Source: Lineus longissimus
Lineage: Eukaryota; Nemertea; Pilidiophora; Heteronemertea; Lineidae
Direction: 5' to 3'
Assembly: GCF_910592395.1 (NCBI RefSeq)
Contig: NC_088314.1
Span: forward strand, 17,271,998-17,335,997
DNA: 64,000 bases
Under the pieces are notes generated by a model that saw only the letters and a list, made by a program, of their open reading frames with translations, ran no database searches and was not told the DNA's origin. Positions 1-11,781 of the stretch are shown here, piece by piece. Position 1 is the stretch's first letter. Each line of letters opens with the position of its first letter. The position numbers and the translations under genes were made by a program.

Positions 1-2
1 GC

Positions 3-416
3 GTCAACCTCGAGGGTGATTTTGAACAGACTCTCATCATTGGAAAGTCGGCCAACCCGAGATGTTTTCGAAATCTTTCCAAGCGCCACCTGCCAATCGC
101 ATGGGAACACAACAAGGAAGGATACGAGCAGCTTCGCACGCCAGCCGCAACTGCAAACGCATTTGTTGACGATCAAGTACGCACTGCCGAAATCGCTGAC
201 GATGACGAAAATAAAACGGCTGAGCCAGAATGCGAGATCAACTCCAACGCAATGGCTCTTCACTATGCATCGCAACTTCGCCTATTCTGCTTAGATCGGG
301 ACTATGGTGACGTGTTAGAGAACATTCTGAAATCTGAGACCTCACTACAAGAACGCATTTTAGATTCGAAACGGAATGCTAAGCAGACAACATTGGACAG
401 TTTCTTTCGGCATTAG
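3..416 (+). mobile_element. C-terminal part of a Tigger/pogo-type transposase ORF
   Basis: The frame starting at base 3 is open for 137 codons to TAG at 414-416; the start lies outside the window. Near its beginning it reads F-E-Q-T-L-I-I-G-K-S, then N-P-R-C-F and a conserved L-P. This is the usual signature downstream of the catalytic core in Tigger (pogo, Tc1/mariner superfamily) transposases. The last residues are K-Q-T-T-L-D-S-F-F, the typical Tigger C-terminus. The DDE catalytic residues are not in the window. No stop or frameshift interrupts the visible part, so this copy could be young. A matching Tigger-like terminal repeat follows at about 826-904. Confidence 0.8.
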
Positions 417-904
417 TGCTTTAGACATAAACTTTGCAATCATCTACCGGTACAGGTTACATGATGTTGAATGATATTCAATGTATTTAGAGTGCCTAGG
501 CCTATGCATGACTGGGCCTTAATGTGCATGTGCTTAATTAAACTACACAATGCAAAGCTATGTTATGACATTAATTGCAATTTGAGTTGTTTGTCCCATT
601 GTGCTAATAAAGTCTAGTGTAATTAATGTAAGTAATTAAGGCTCTACACTGTCCATGTAAAATAAACACGTACAATAATGTTTGAAATAAAACACGAATT
701 GTTCCAATATATTTGTTTGTCATATTTTATTTCATTCTCTCTATAAAAACATTCCCTCCTGAATGGAAATGAGTTCAATACTTCAGTACTCGAAGGACTC
801 CACCTGTTGGTCGATTATGGCATAACCTCCCTATTAAGGATACCTCTCTATTAAGGACACCTGGGCCCAGTCCCATGGGTGTCCGCAATAGAGAGGTTGT
901 ACTG
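417..904 (+). repeat. 3' UTR and terminal inverted repeat of the Tigger element
   Basis: The sequence after the transposase stop is AT-rich. It ends in a block with two copies of CTATTAAGGA-type sequence and then GTCCGCAATAGAGAGGTTGT, the reverse complement of the usual Tigger end (cagt..aacctctctattgcggacac). ACTG ends at 904 and is followed by TA, the expected target-site duplication. A short nonautonomous relative lies at 52760-52938. Confidence 0.7.
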
Positions 905-1314
905 TACATATACATTTGTATGTTCATGCAATGGCATCAATATATTTCAGCTAGGAAATAACATTCAAACTTATTCAATAACTGACACAGAAATTATTAC
1001 CAAAAGGGACAATTGATGGTAGAATACAGAGAGTGCAACTCCGTCCTATACAGATTCTATATTACGGATTCACAATTCAAAAATTGCCCACAAAATTGTC
1101 TGTGGCCTCATGAACTGCGTTAGTACCTAATAAGTCTTTCCACAGATAATTGAACTTGGAAATCTCCACGCCAAGATTTCAGAGCTTCTGTTTTCGTTAA
1201 CGAAATGATCTAAGCGCTCAGACGTTTCACGTAATCAACTGTCAACGCGGGGGTTGGTGAGCTCTTAATTTTTTTTCCAGTGGAAACGGCGCCAACAAAT
1301 GTACTTATATAATA
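905..1314. other. no gene seen
   Basis: About 400 bases of AT-rich sequence between the Tigger end and an interspersed repeat. No exon with plausible splice sites was seen on either strand. Confidence 0.5.
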
Positions 1315-1650
1315 CTTTTAAAAGGGTAACTCGTGTCAAATTTCACCATATAATGTTTTAGCTGTTTTTGACAAATGACTACGTCACTTTCTCATAAATC
1401 GGTAAGGTTTTCGAATCGAAATGCACATTTTCTAGAAATTGATGGTTTAATCCCGCCCGGACGGCTCGCTTCGATGCCGTTTTCGTTGATGACGTCACAA
1501 CATGAACATTTTCGCGGTCGCGGTGGTTTACATTCAGCGATTTTGTAATAAATCTAATCAAAAATGGAAAATTTGAGCTTTACATTTGTGATCAACAATT
1601 AAAAACGGTATTTCCGCAAAGTTGTAAATCACATCATAGTATCACTTTAA
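1315..1650. repeat. interspersed repeat, copy 1 of 2
   Basis: About 335 bases, nearly identical to 4868-5203 in the same orientation. It starts TTTTAAAAGGGTAACTCGTG and ends ATAGTATCACTTT. The two ends are weakly inverted copies of one another (AAAGGGTAACT against AAAGTGATACT), suggesting a MITE. It lies 14 bases beyond the stop codon of the methyltransferase gene, so it is probably in that gene's 3' UTR. Confidence 0.8.
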
Positions 1651-1664
1651 ACAGCGAGACAAAC

Positions 1665-4607
1665 CTACCCGAACATATCGCAATAATAGCGATCAACCAG
1701 ATATTTGTCATCATTCCGCTTCATGAACTCTTCTAGGTTTTTGTGGGGATTAAATCTGGTCGGCTGCCACCCTCTGTCCTTTATCAACCCCATACCACAC
1801 TTGTTGGGCATGTCGGGAGTAACGTCTTCCATCACTAGGTAGTCGCCGGGGAGCATGTAAGCGGTAAAATGTTCCATGATTGCAACGACGTTCACGTGCG
1901 CATCTTCAACGACGAGCCAAGGGTGGGGAAGAGACTGCAAAGATGGAGCACCTCATCTTGTCGGGGAACTTTGTCGATTCCTGCAAAAACTCATTACTTC
2001 AAAGTGAAGTGAGCTTCTGATTCATGTTAATTGGTAGAGCTAGGAGCCAGGTTCTTACTAAGATTGCGCTTAAGTGTCGTCATAGACTGACAAGAATTTT
2101 CTGTCCGAGCCAGAGAGTACGGATACAGTATTAGGATGCTGCATGAAAAGGTCTTAAATAAAAAACATCACTCTGGCATTAGAGATCACAATAGAATACT
2201 TCTAAAGGAACAATGGTGAGGCCGGGTTTTCTATTGTTTACGTTTTTGTTTAAAATTTTTCTTCATCTTGATATACACCCCCTGATAAAGTCTATACCCA
2301 CAACTGGACATTTGGACTATACTTCCGGATATTTCCAGCGCCGTCTAAGTACAAATTGAAGAACTATATATCCCGTAGCTCTACCAACCTCAACAAAGTT
2401 TATCGAACAGTTTGGTCTATCCGGTAGATATTCTCGACAGTGGTGTTACCTCGTGATGCATGGTGACACTTGCGGCCACTGCTAAAGATGACGACCGCAG
2501 AGATCCAGAGATAGACCAAACTGACCATAGTCACACGCGTTCCCTGTTTCAACATCAGAGGCTCGATGAAGCTTAAATTTGTAGAACTCATGAAGTGTAG
2601 GCCTACTGTTAACAATACCCCAGATCGAAATACCCGGTAAGATTCTTATATTTTGGAAGAAATTAGTAAAGATCTTATTCAATTACGTCTATGTGTACAT
2701 AATACCAAATAAACAAATTCCCCCAAAGGTCTTGTAGATTACATTTTGAACCAGAATAATTAAACAATTAACTAACCTTCATCAGCTCTGGTGCTAGTGT
2801 GTCTTCCAACTTATTGCTATCTCCATGTAGAAATATGACATTATCGCGATGAGACTTCTTGTCTACGGCATCTGGGTTCATGATGTCAATCGAATAAACA
2901 CGGCAATTAAGTCCGAAAATCTGACGAAAAAATACAGCTAATTCATTACGTTAGGTTGGGCCTATAGCGGGCCGTAGTGTCACTAAAAACGTGTTTTTCA
3001 CGCAGATGTTGGCTGACCCAAGGGAGGAAAAGAGGTGCTGCCCCTTGACAAAAAGCGAGTTACGGGCGTTTAACCTACATGTACGCCGTTCGCTTAAAAT
3101 CTGAAATTTTTGGCATTTAAGATTTTTGAAAAACACATTGAATATGTTTTTACTGTGCGGATGTGTAGCCTTCACCAATATACCCTGTCTGTCAATTTTC
3201 ATCAGGTTAACTGGTATGGTTACTGTGAAGCGGCAGAAACAAAATCTCAAAAGTAATAAAGTATTTTCTCATTTTCTGACGGCTGATTTTGGTGCAGAGA
3301 TTTCCATGAAATGCTACCTCGAACCTAGCCGAACCGAGTCACGACCTCGGGAAATGTGGTGCTGATTCTTCTGGGTTCTCTTGTCTTTAGTCCGCCGAGG
3401 CTGACGAAATGAGCTGACTGTGAGACAGGCCAGGCCGGCCGTCTACCTTACCTTCGCCATGTCACCAAACCAAGCAGCACTGGCCCCAAGCCACGAGCCA
3501 GTCTCAATGATAGTGCAGGGGCGGATATCCCGTAGCATCTGTTGGTATGTAATCAACTCGGTGGGTCCCTTCAATATCGGCACGTCACACCACCGCATCA
3601 TGTATTTGCCTGATAAAGATTACAGAGTACACTTTACGACCGTGACAAGCATGTTTTACTCATATCAGCAAGAAAGCAGTTGCAACCTGCCAACCTTTTA
3701 CGACGCTTCGCCTAGGATTTTGTGATGTTGACCCATTTATTCCTGAAAAGTAATATCTCGGCCAACATGTAGAGATGCCTTAATGCATTCCTAATAGGTG
3801 GCTGCATAAATTTAAAGAGTTGAGAACAAAATATGACGAATCGTGCACTATCTCTGAAATATTTGAGTTTGACCTCTGTGCCCTGTGAAATTAAGTCAAG
3901 GTCAAAATACTTCTAGCACAGTCTTAAGCTTGTTCAGAGTAATCAATGACATATTTGAATATCACGTATTGAAGCTTTTCTTCATATATCCCACAAAGAG
4001 GATGTTGTGACCTTGATCTACTTACACGTAGAAAGTCGATCACACTGGCCTAAATATTTCAATACGTTTCAGAGGTTTTGTGAAAACGCTCATTCCGGGA
4101 GAGCACGGATTTTGCGTTGAGATCTATGGAATGGTTCCCATTTAATAGGGCCGTTTACTCGGGACCAAACAGATCTCGATCGATCCGGATCGGGCTAGGT
4201 TAGTCTGCCGTGTAATTGCGCACGAATGTGTTCTGGTCTGGTTCGCTGAATAACGTCATTCATGACGTCGTGAGCGATGTGGTCTGATCCGATAATTATG
4301 GTGAGTGATGTGATCTGATCCGATATGGTCTGGTTTGGTTTCTGTCCCGTGCAAACAGTCCTATTCTTAGCACGTTCGTGAACAACAACTGGTCGAATAC
4401 GGCACAAAATTCTTATACGATCGGTTCCGACCTTACCGTGGAATAGGCACTTCACCATCTCGGGGCTGTGATCAGACACATACTTCCTCTCGGAGAACTT
4501 CTGGAGCCTCTTGTCGCCGTATTCTTCATAGTTGTTCACTAGCTGAGCAAATGTCGCGTAATCATCAGCGTCATTGATGTCGTTCGAGTTCGCGGATTGA
4601 AAGACGT
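1665..4607 (-). CDS. CmcI/cephalosporin-hydroxylase-family SAM-dependent methyltransferase-like protein (5' incomplete)
   Basis: Four minus-strand exons join in phase: 4607-4437, 3609-3452, 2920-2777 and 1934-1665 (TAG). They encode about 247 residues. The order of motifs is that of the CmcI/rhamnosyl O-methyltransferase family: a V-P-I-L-K-G-P strand, T-I-I-E-T-G-S-W-L-G-A-S (the glycine-rich SAM loop), then R-V-Y-S-I-D-I, then F-L-H-G-D-S, then W-L-V-V-E-D-A-H and P-G-D-Y-L-V-M-E-D. All introns have GT-AG ends. The first exon listed needs one upstream base and has no in-frame early ATG, so at least one 5' exon (perhaps a signal or membrane segment) was not found. Family members are Rossmann-fold enzymes best known in bacterial natural-product tailoring. 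The substrate here is unknown. Interspersed repeats flank the gene. Confidence 0.85.
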
Positions 4608-4867
4608 CTTTAAATTATTTAAATGAAATGTAAACAATTCAAGCTAACAATTAATAAACTGTACAAAAACAAGGTAGATTGTGTTATTGCTGAAATAACA
4701 ACTCCTTCGAACCATTTCCAAGCATAAATGTCCTTTCAAATATTTTTCATAATCAAAAGACAAAAATGGGACATTTTATGGAGCGCTATTCACTTTAAGC
4801 GCTAATGATTTGATCAAATATTATATCAAATAAGATATGACATTTTTCCGATTGGCACATTCACTGC

Positions 4868-5203
4868 ACTTTTAAAGGGTAACTCGTGTCAAATTTCACC
4901 ACATAATGTTTTAGCTGTTTTTGACAAATGACTACGTCACTTTCTCATAAATCGGTAAAGTTTTCGAATCGAAATGCACATTTTCTAGAAATTGATGGTT
5001 TAATCCGACCCGGACGGCTCACTTCGACGACGTTTTCGTTGATGACGTCACACATGAACATTTTCGCGGTCGCGGTGGTTTACATTCAGCGATTTTATAA
5101 TAAATCTAATCAAAAATGGAAAATTTGAGCTTTACATTTGTGATCAACAATTAAAAACGGACGTATTTCCGCAAAGTTGTAAATCACACCATAGTATCAC
5201 TTT
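4868..5203. repeat. interspersed repeat, copy 2 of 2
   Basis: Direct-orientation copy of 1315-1650 with a handful of substitutions. It lies upstream of the recognised methyltransferase exons, possibly in an undetected 5' intron. Confidence 0.8.
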
Positions 5204-5454
5204 CCATTCTCACCTGCCATTTTCGGGATTCAAGTAAACTAGGAAGACCACGTGATGGAGTAGGAAATTCTGAAATATAACGCCTGGGTTTAAGGGGAAA
5301 GTAAAGTGACTTGGCCAATGAATCGACCGGTGCTGCAATTAAAAAAGTACATGATTTGGGGGCGAAATTCATGCAGCATGGGAATCTATGCATGTGGTAG
5401 GTATAAAAAATATCATTCAAAACTTTGTACATTCTATTGTTTTGGAGTAATTAG

Positions 5455-6474
5455 CAAAGCTTTTGATTGAACTAAGATGCACCAGAACTCAAGATTGCCA
5501 TGATTATTGACACATCACAACTAGATTCTTTGGTAAACAAGGGTAATATGAAGGTCCTCCCAGGCACTATTTACTTACTTTGGCACACAATTAGAGAAAC
5601 TTTGAATTTTAACAGAAGTCCAACATGTTTAAAATTTTGCTAATTACTGTAAAACAATACAGTGTACAAAGTTTTGAATAATATTTTAGGAAGTGACTAT
5701 TTGGCAAGCCCGGCTCACCAAACAATTGCTCGCCGAACAGGCATCTTTTTTTGTCGTGTTTGGAGAGCCGCTTGCCAAACACACTAAAAAGCCACCCTGT
5801 TCGGCAAGCCGGGCTTGCCAAACAGGGCAAAAATACTACCCTCTTTGGCGAGCCGGAGAGGTTACAACATGTTGGCCAATCAGAGAGCAGTGACGTCATA
5901 TTCGAATTTATATGCGCATATTTAACAATGGCCGACCTCCCGCTCTCGATTCAATTTCTGTTACTAAACTCGGGTTTTGGTCAATAATCCATGAAGAAGC
6001 ATGTACATGTACATGACTGTATGGATTTCCATAAAAGTCATAAACGTGATTTAACTGATAAGCATGTTAAATGCATTAGTGTGCATTTCTAAAGGCGTTT
6101 CACTGTAACTCCAGTGTTGCTGACCGTGTTGCCACGAATGATAATGAGCTCCTGGATGGTTGAATATGCATGAGTTCGGCTCTCCATCTGGGGCAGAAAA
6201 AAGGCGCTGTTTGGTGAGCCGGGCTTGCCAAATAGTCACTTCCTAAAATATTATTCAAAACTTTGTACACTGTATTGTTTTACAGTAATAGGCAAAATTT
6301 TAAACATGTTGGACTTCTGTTAAAATTCAAAGTTTCTCTAATTGTGTGCCAAAGTAAGTAAATAGTGCCTGGGAGGACCTTCATATTACCCTTGTTTACC
6401 AAAGAATCTAGTTGTGATGTGTCAATCATGGCAATCTTGAGTTCTGGTGCATCTTAGTTCAATCAAAAGCTTTG
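5455..6474. mobile_element. foldback element with about 265-bp terminal inverted repeats
   Basis: The left arm (about 5455-5721) and right arm (about 6207-6474) are near-perfect reverse complements, both starting CAAAGCTTTTGATTGAAC from the outside. The inner part holds several variants of a short palindrome of the form TTGGCAAGCCGGGCTTGCCAAA, at about 5699, 5762, 5802, 5846 and 6210. Bases 5413-5460 also resemble the inner end of the right arm, so an older or larger copy may be nested here. No transposase ORF was seen. Confidence 0.85.
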
Positions 6475-6759
6475 GTTGTTGGCCAGGGAGGGAGTAATCT
6501 TTTTGAAATGGGTGGGGCAAGAAAGTTAAGAAGGGGGGAATGTTATTTTGATTTCAATTGGCCATTATGATTGAATGAATTTGTCGAACCCTTTATTGGT
6601 AATTATTTGGCCAATGGAATTGACGCAGGGATTATGTCATAGAAATTGTATTCAAAGAATTTTCAATCACAACATCTTTCTGTGCATCTGCAAGTAGTGG
6701 ACCGACACAGTTTAAAATGTAGAATTGTTCAGAACTAAGTTGTGATTATCATCGCACGT

Positions 6760-7068
6760 GCTGTGTTGTGTAGCGTGTAAACCAGAATAGGAAGATGTGA
6801 TAACAATCACTTGGCTCAAGTAGTTCATAACGTGACTTAAAATGCAGCTATATAGCTGGTATACTGTCCACTATGGTTACGTATGGACACTGTCATGACT
6901 GTCCGCCATGTTTGTGGTGAAACCATAGCGGACTGTCACACAGGTGCACAGAGGTAACCATAGCGGACAGTCTGCCGTATATTTTTGCATTTTAAGTCAC
7001 TTTATTGAATACTTTGAGCCAAGCGCTTATAATCAAATCTTCCTATTCTACATGCTTCACAACACAGC
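6760..7068. repeat. imperfect hairpin MITE (about 310 bp)
   Basis: The left arm 6760-6878 is an imperfect reverse complement of 6952-7068 (for example GCTGTGTTGTG at the left and CACAACACAGC at the right). The centre has repeated ACCATAGCGGACAGTC units. A poly-C tract follows at about 7121-7130. Confidence 0.7.
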
Positions 7069-7443
7069 CCATGCAATAAATGGGTGAATACAGGTAGAGC
7101 AGAGCGTGGCATGACTGACCCCCCCCCCCCGAATGGTTTAAGAGCGACAAGGCACTGGTGAAACTTCTACACCAAGAACAGCTTGTCCTTGGTTGATCCA
7201 TGTAAAGGTCAAGATATGAGCCTCACGCACGAATGATATTCAATAGGACGATTAAACTGGCATGAACCAAGGACGATCAAAATTGTTAGAATTACGTTCA
7301 ACATTTTGTCCAATGGGCATTAAAAACGTAATCAGTTCATGGGTTCACTTCACCGCATTCTTTGCGAAGCACATCACACCCTGACCTTCCAGGAGAACAG
7401 ACCACCTACCCAGCGCAAGACCAATAAAGACCGTGAAGATAAA

Positions 7444-9227
7444 ATGGTGAGTAGATCTCCTTCGACAGAAAATCTCAGTCACCTGTCCATGATCCAGCCA
7501 AATGCATACATGTACTTATATGGTGTGGATGCTGGCAAGAAATATTTTGATTTTTTGCAGACTTACTTAGGTTTCCGCCAGTTTGGACCACACCCTTGTT
7601 AAGGGTTAACCATAGGTACCGCCATTTTGGCTAGAACTTGTGATCATAAAGCAATTAAAACTGATTATGTGTAGGCCTGACTATGTCGTGTCACATGGTT
7701 ATGAAAACCAACGATATTGGTCAAATGTTCTTACGCCAGACTTGCACGGTCTGTAGACGGGGAAAATCATTCTCTTGGCGATTTCTTGAGTATTCACACC
7801 CACTCCTAGTGATACCCCTTTGTGGGCCTAATTAAATGCATGGTACATGTACATCTTCAGTTGTACAAGAAGGTACAGAAGACGTTATAGGCAAGCATAA
7901 CCTGTATATGAGTGTACAATGATGGAGTGACTTTTTTTCAGGCGGACGAAAGAATGAACAACTGTGAGTACTGACCATAGTCCTCTTCTATGACATGTGA
8001 AATTGGCCTCTGAGCCGATATTGTGAAGCAAGGTCTATTGGCCGAATATAGAAACTGAATAGGAAAAAAACTGTGGAATTTCATAGCGATGACTCATGCA
8101 TCAATTTGGGACTGTTTCATTCATCCTATTTTTAGCACAGACTGAGGCATGACAAATTAAGAGACATGGTATTGAGCAGATGACATTCTCACGCTGGACT
8201 TTTTATCCACCCTATTGAAATTTTTTCGGGCGGTGAAAAGATAAAAAGTTGGTTAAAGCGTTTGTTGTGCGAAATTCCCTTTAACGGAAACTGTTTTCTT
8301 TCTACAGCACTCGGCAGACTCTTCGACATGATCGACACTGATAAAAATGATGGAGGGGTCGTGACATCTGGTGAACTTTTCAATGCATTTTTGAAATTTG
8401 CAACATCGGCAGATGCGATGAATACCCTGTCAAATATTGGAAAATATCTGATGGATGCCGATGGTATGTCCGCCACTGCCCACTGCCAGCGCCGGTCTTT
8501 GTTAGGCGTCTAGTCGAAATAATTGACGTGATGATGTTGTTTACTTTCGGCCTGGCTAATGTAACGCAACCGTTCGAGGCCACTTCCCGTCCTACTTCTA
8601 GCAGGGCGGGCAGTCCGCCGATACACTGGAATAGTGTGGTGGCACTTATATCAAGAAATAATCTTAAGAGGCGACCAGCTCTGGTTAAAAGTCAAAAAAG
8701 AAATTGCCTCTTTTGAATGCAATGGAGACTACATACAGCCGTGGCAGGAGCTACGGCATCGATCAAATTGGTCATCTGATGAGCACAGATAGTGGGTGGG
8801 TTGTGTTAGATTCTGCATTATGAATAGTTTCGCATACTTTGTGTAACTTTACCTGCTCTGCGTGTACCAGATCCTGCCTATAGACTCCCGTTAAAGCTAT
8901 GGTCAAATTTTGTATACGTTTTGTATTCAAGGTGACGGACGTGTTGCCGGCAATGAGCAACAAATAACGAAGGAAAATTTCGTGAAGAAAATGGGCTATT
9001 TTCACGACCAATGGACCAAGATGGATGGCATGTTCAAAGATATTGATACAAACGATGACGAAGCAATTTCTGCTAAGGAAATCGAAGATCACAAGGTTGA
9101 AACACCTCAGTGGCTAAAGGAGGCTATTGATGCTGCCTCTGAGGGAGAAAAACTTAAGCGACACGGTAAATATACATTAGAAACCGGCGATGGTACAGAG
9201 AAAACCAGAGTCATTTTCAAAAGCTGA
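7444..9227 (+). CDS. EF-hand calcium-binding protein, 158 aa, four coding exons
   Basis: Coding exons 7444-7446 (only the ATG), 7942-7963 (22-nt microexon), 8308-8463 and 8932-9227 (TGA) join in phase with GT-AG introns, 477 nt in total. The start was chosen because the microexon needs a phase-0 donor and AAAATG|GTGAGT supplies it. Residues 58-69 (D-A-D-G-D-G-R-V-A-G-N-E) form a canonical EF loop split by the last intron. Residues 99-110 (D-T-N-D-D-E-A-I-S-A-K-E) form a second good loop. Residues 18-31 are a degenerate loop with two extra residues before the Glu. There is no signal peptide or membrane segment, so a cytosolic Ca2+-binding protein is likely. No closer family is recognised. A broken copy of the last exon lies at about 21452-21655. 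Confidence 0.85.
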
Positions 9228-9429
9228 CATATTTTTCTGATGTGTTGTCACGCACATGGCCGACAACATCAAAAATTTGCCCCCCCCCAAAAAAAATTCA
9301 AGTACATGTAATTTCAATGATTGTGCGTTGCTCTTGCGAAAACCAATGATTTTTTAAAAAGTCCTCATGTTTTCGGGAAATTCTGTTGTTCTGTTCCAAC
9401 CAACCAAAAGTTTGTTGTAAAGCTCTACG

Positions 9430-9575
9430 TAACATAAAAAGAAATGAACTGAATTGAAACGTAACGAAATGCAAAATAAAATGAAATGAAAGTAGGAAAT
9501 GAAAAGCAAAAATGAAATTCAATAAATGATTAAAATGAAATGAAATAAATGATTAAAATGAAATGAGAAATGACA
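9430..9575. repeat. AAATG-rich degenerate simple repeat
   Basis: Runs of GAAATGAAAT-type pentamer repeats with interruptions, including two copies of AAATGATTAAAATGAAATGA. It follows the EF-hand gene and has no coding potential. Confidence 0.6.
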
Positions 9576-11781
9576 CAAATATGTTTTGCCGAATTAGGCA
9601 TGACGACTATACACATGTACAGTTATTTGAAATGAATTATTGCACAGAAAAGTTGATCGAGTTACACCTTTAGGCATGACACATGAAGAGAGAGGGTTGC
9701 TATATCTGAAGGTATAATTGTAAGAGTTAAAATTATAACAGGTACAATAGGATCAAAACATTTGTGTCTGTTCTAACGCATAAATTACATATAACACAAC
9801 ATTCAAAGATTTCAGTGGAACAGATTCATTTAAGTGTTGAAAGAAAAATGTCAAATTCAATTCACTTTTTGAAATTCGCTCACATGTACCTCTGAATATA
9901 ACGAAATGATATATTTGTATTTTCTATTTCAGAAATCTTTTTGAGATTTCTCCTGACCACTTCCCTAAACCTACCAACAGCTCCACAATAATTAGTGTGA
10001 GTCATCAGCTCTTAAGTCGATTTGTAGCTGCCTATCTAACGATTATGGCGTTCTCATGTGCTCACAACTGCACGGGGACAACTTGGACATGAGATTATTG
10101 GCTTCCAGAAATGGCTTCCTGCTGGACCGTGACTTCTCCGAACCAGATCATTGAAAGATCATCAAACAGCTATAAGTTGAACAGAATAAAACTAGGTTTA
10201 CCTGAAATTTGCAAGCCATGTCCAGAAACTCCTGGCGACACTGGTAAAGATCATCATTAGGAATTAAAATTACTGCGCACTAGAGCATAATGACATATGT
10301 CCTCGTCTCCTAGTATGACGGTACAGGTGGTGGCACATGGTGGCAATTATGCGCATTATCCTCCTGGCCACCTCAATCCCACGTTGTCCAAGTTGTCCCA
10401 TTGGGGCCAGAAAGTAAGGAGTTGTCATACAGTGGAACTTACCCAGTAAAAAACTTTCTTTGACCAGTATAAAGGATTCACAAATTAATCACGTAGAACC
10501 AACTGATATTGTAATAAATCTCATTTTGCTATTTTCAGACATCTTGATAGCAACAATATCTAATATGGATGACCTTGGCTCGACGACCTTGACCTTGATG
10601 GCAGACGACCCTGAACCTGTTGTCGAATGTGGGCTGGCGATGCCAATGGTTAATTTGATTTTTAAAGCTTCAAAATACCTGAAAATATTGTCAACTTGTT
10701 TTGTCAGTTACAGAAACTCATAGTCACAACTAAAATAATTGAACGATAGAACTATACTACAATATCAATTGGGTCATTTCAAAACCATTGAAATCCTATC
10801 ATGTCCAATTGATGACGATTGCATTAATTTGTTCAGGCCTGTTAAAACAAGTAAAAACACCTGGATGCAACGTTTACTATCCCACTTTCAGGATGCTGCA
10901 ACTACGATTCGCGTAAAAAAGTCCTTCTTCTGAGCTGGAACGAGTTTCAGTGACATCGTTACACAGTCCTAAATTAACATCAACGTTTACGCCTACTATT
11001 CTAATACTTAAACGATCCTATTAGCCCTGTGGCAAAGGCAACCTTGTACACATCCCTGTTTGATAAATCGTCAATGATTTTACCAAGTAAACAATCAACA
11101 AACTTTGCATTTTGAGAAAACTCACTCAAAAATTCCGTATCGTTTGAATGACTCTGTGCATTACATATGCAAGAGTATAATGGCACAAAATGCATGAATA
11201 GAGGGTAGAAAGGTATACACATAGAATTGACATGACTTTGAATATCACCATGATAATTGGTGTGAAAGTCGACATGGCTAGTACATCTCAGATGGCGCTG
11301 TTATCTCAATTTCAGAAATATTGTGGACTGGTCACTTTGTTAAATCATCGACGAAATGTAGCATCATATTCCATCTTTGTGTTGTTTTGTATTGGATCTG
11401 TTAATGACTGATACTAACAGAAGTTGTTACGGATATGATAACATAATTTTAGGTGCTTCAGACACGATTCCCCGACTAATGCAACTAAAAATGGCGGCAC
11501 ATCTGTTTAGGTGCAGCGACGATGATTAGTGCAATCTATAATTGGTGCACACGCATTTGGTACATGTAGTAACAGTGCCCATGATACAAAATATAAGTGC
11601 CTATGATTAGTGCAATCCATAATTCGTGGACATGAATTTAGTTATAGTGCCAATGAGAGGGCAAGCGATGATAGAGCAAATGCTTTTAGTTAACTTATAT
11701 CGCCCATGACAAGTAAAACATTGACGACTGTCGGCTCCGATTACAACGACTGACTGATGAAACCACATCGGAACCTTCCCA
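9576..11781. other. no convincing gene
   Basis: About 2.2 kb with only short, AT-rich chance ORFs. Around 11520-11660 there are two diverged copies of a roughly 75-bp unit (GATTAGTGCAATC, then ATAATT, then AACAGTGCC or similar). No exon with recognisable domain content was found. Confidence 0.4.

Noticed and set aside
10460-10933. Two consecutive plus-strand ORFs after an acceptor-like TTTTCAG
   Set aside because: The content is low complexity with Asp/Leu/Thr runs, there is no donor in a coherent phase, and no domain.
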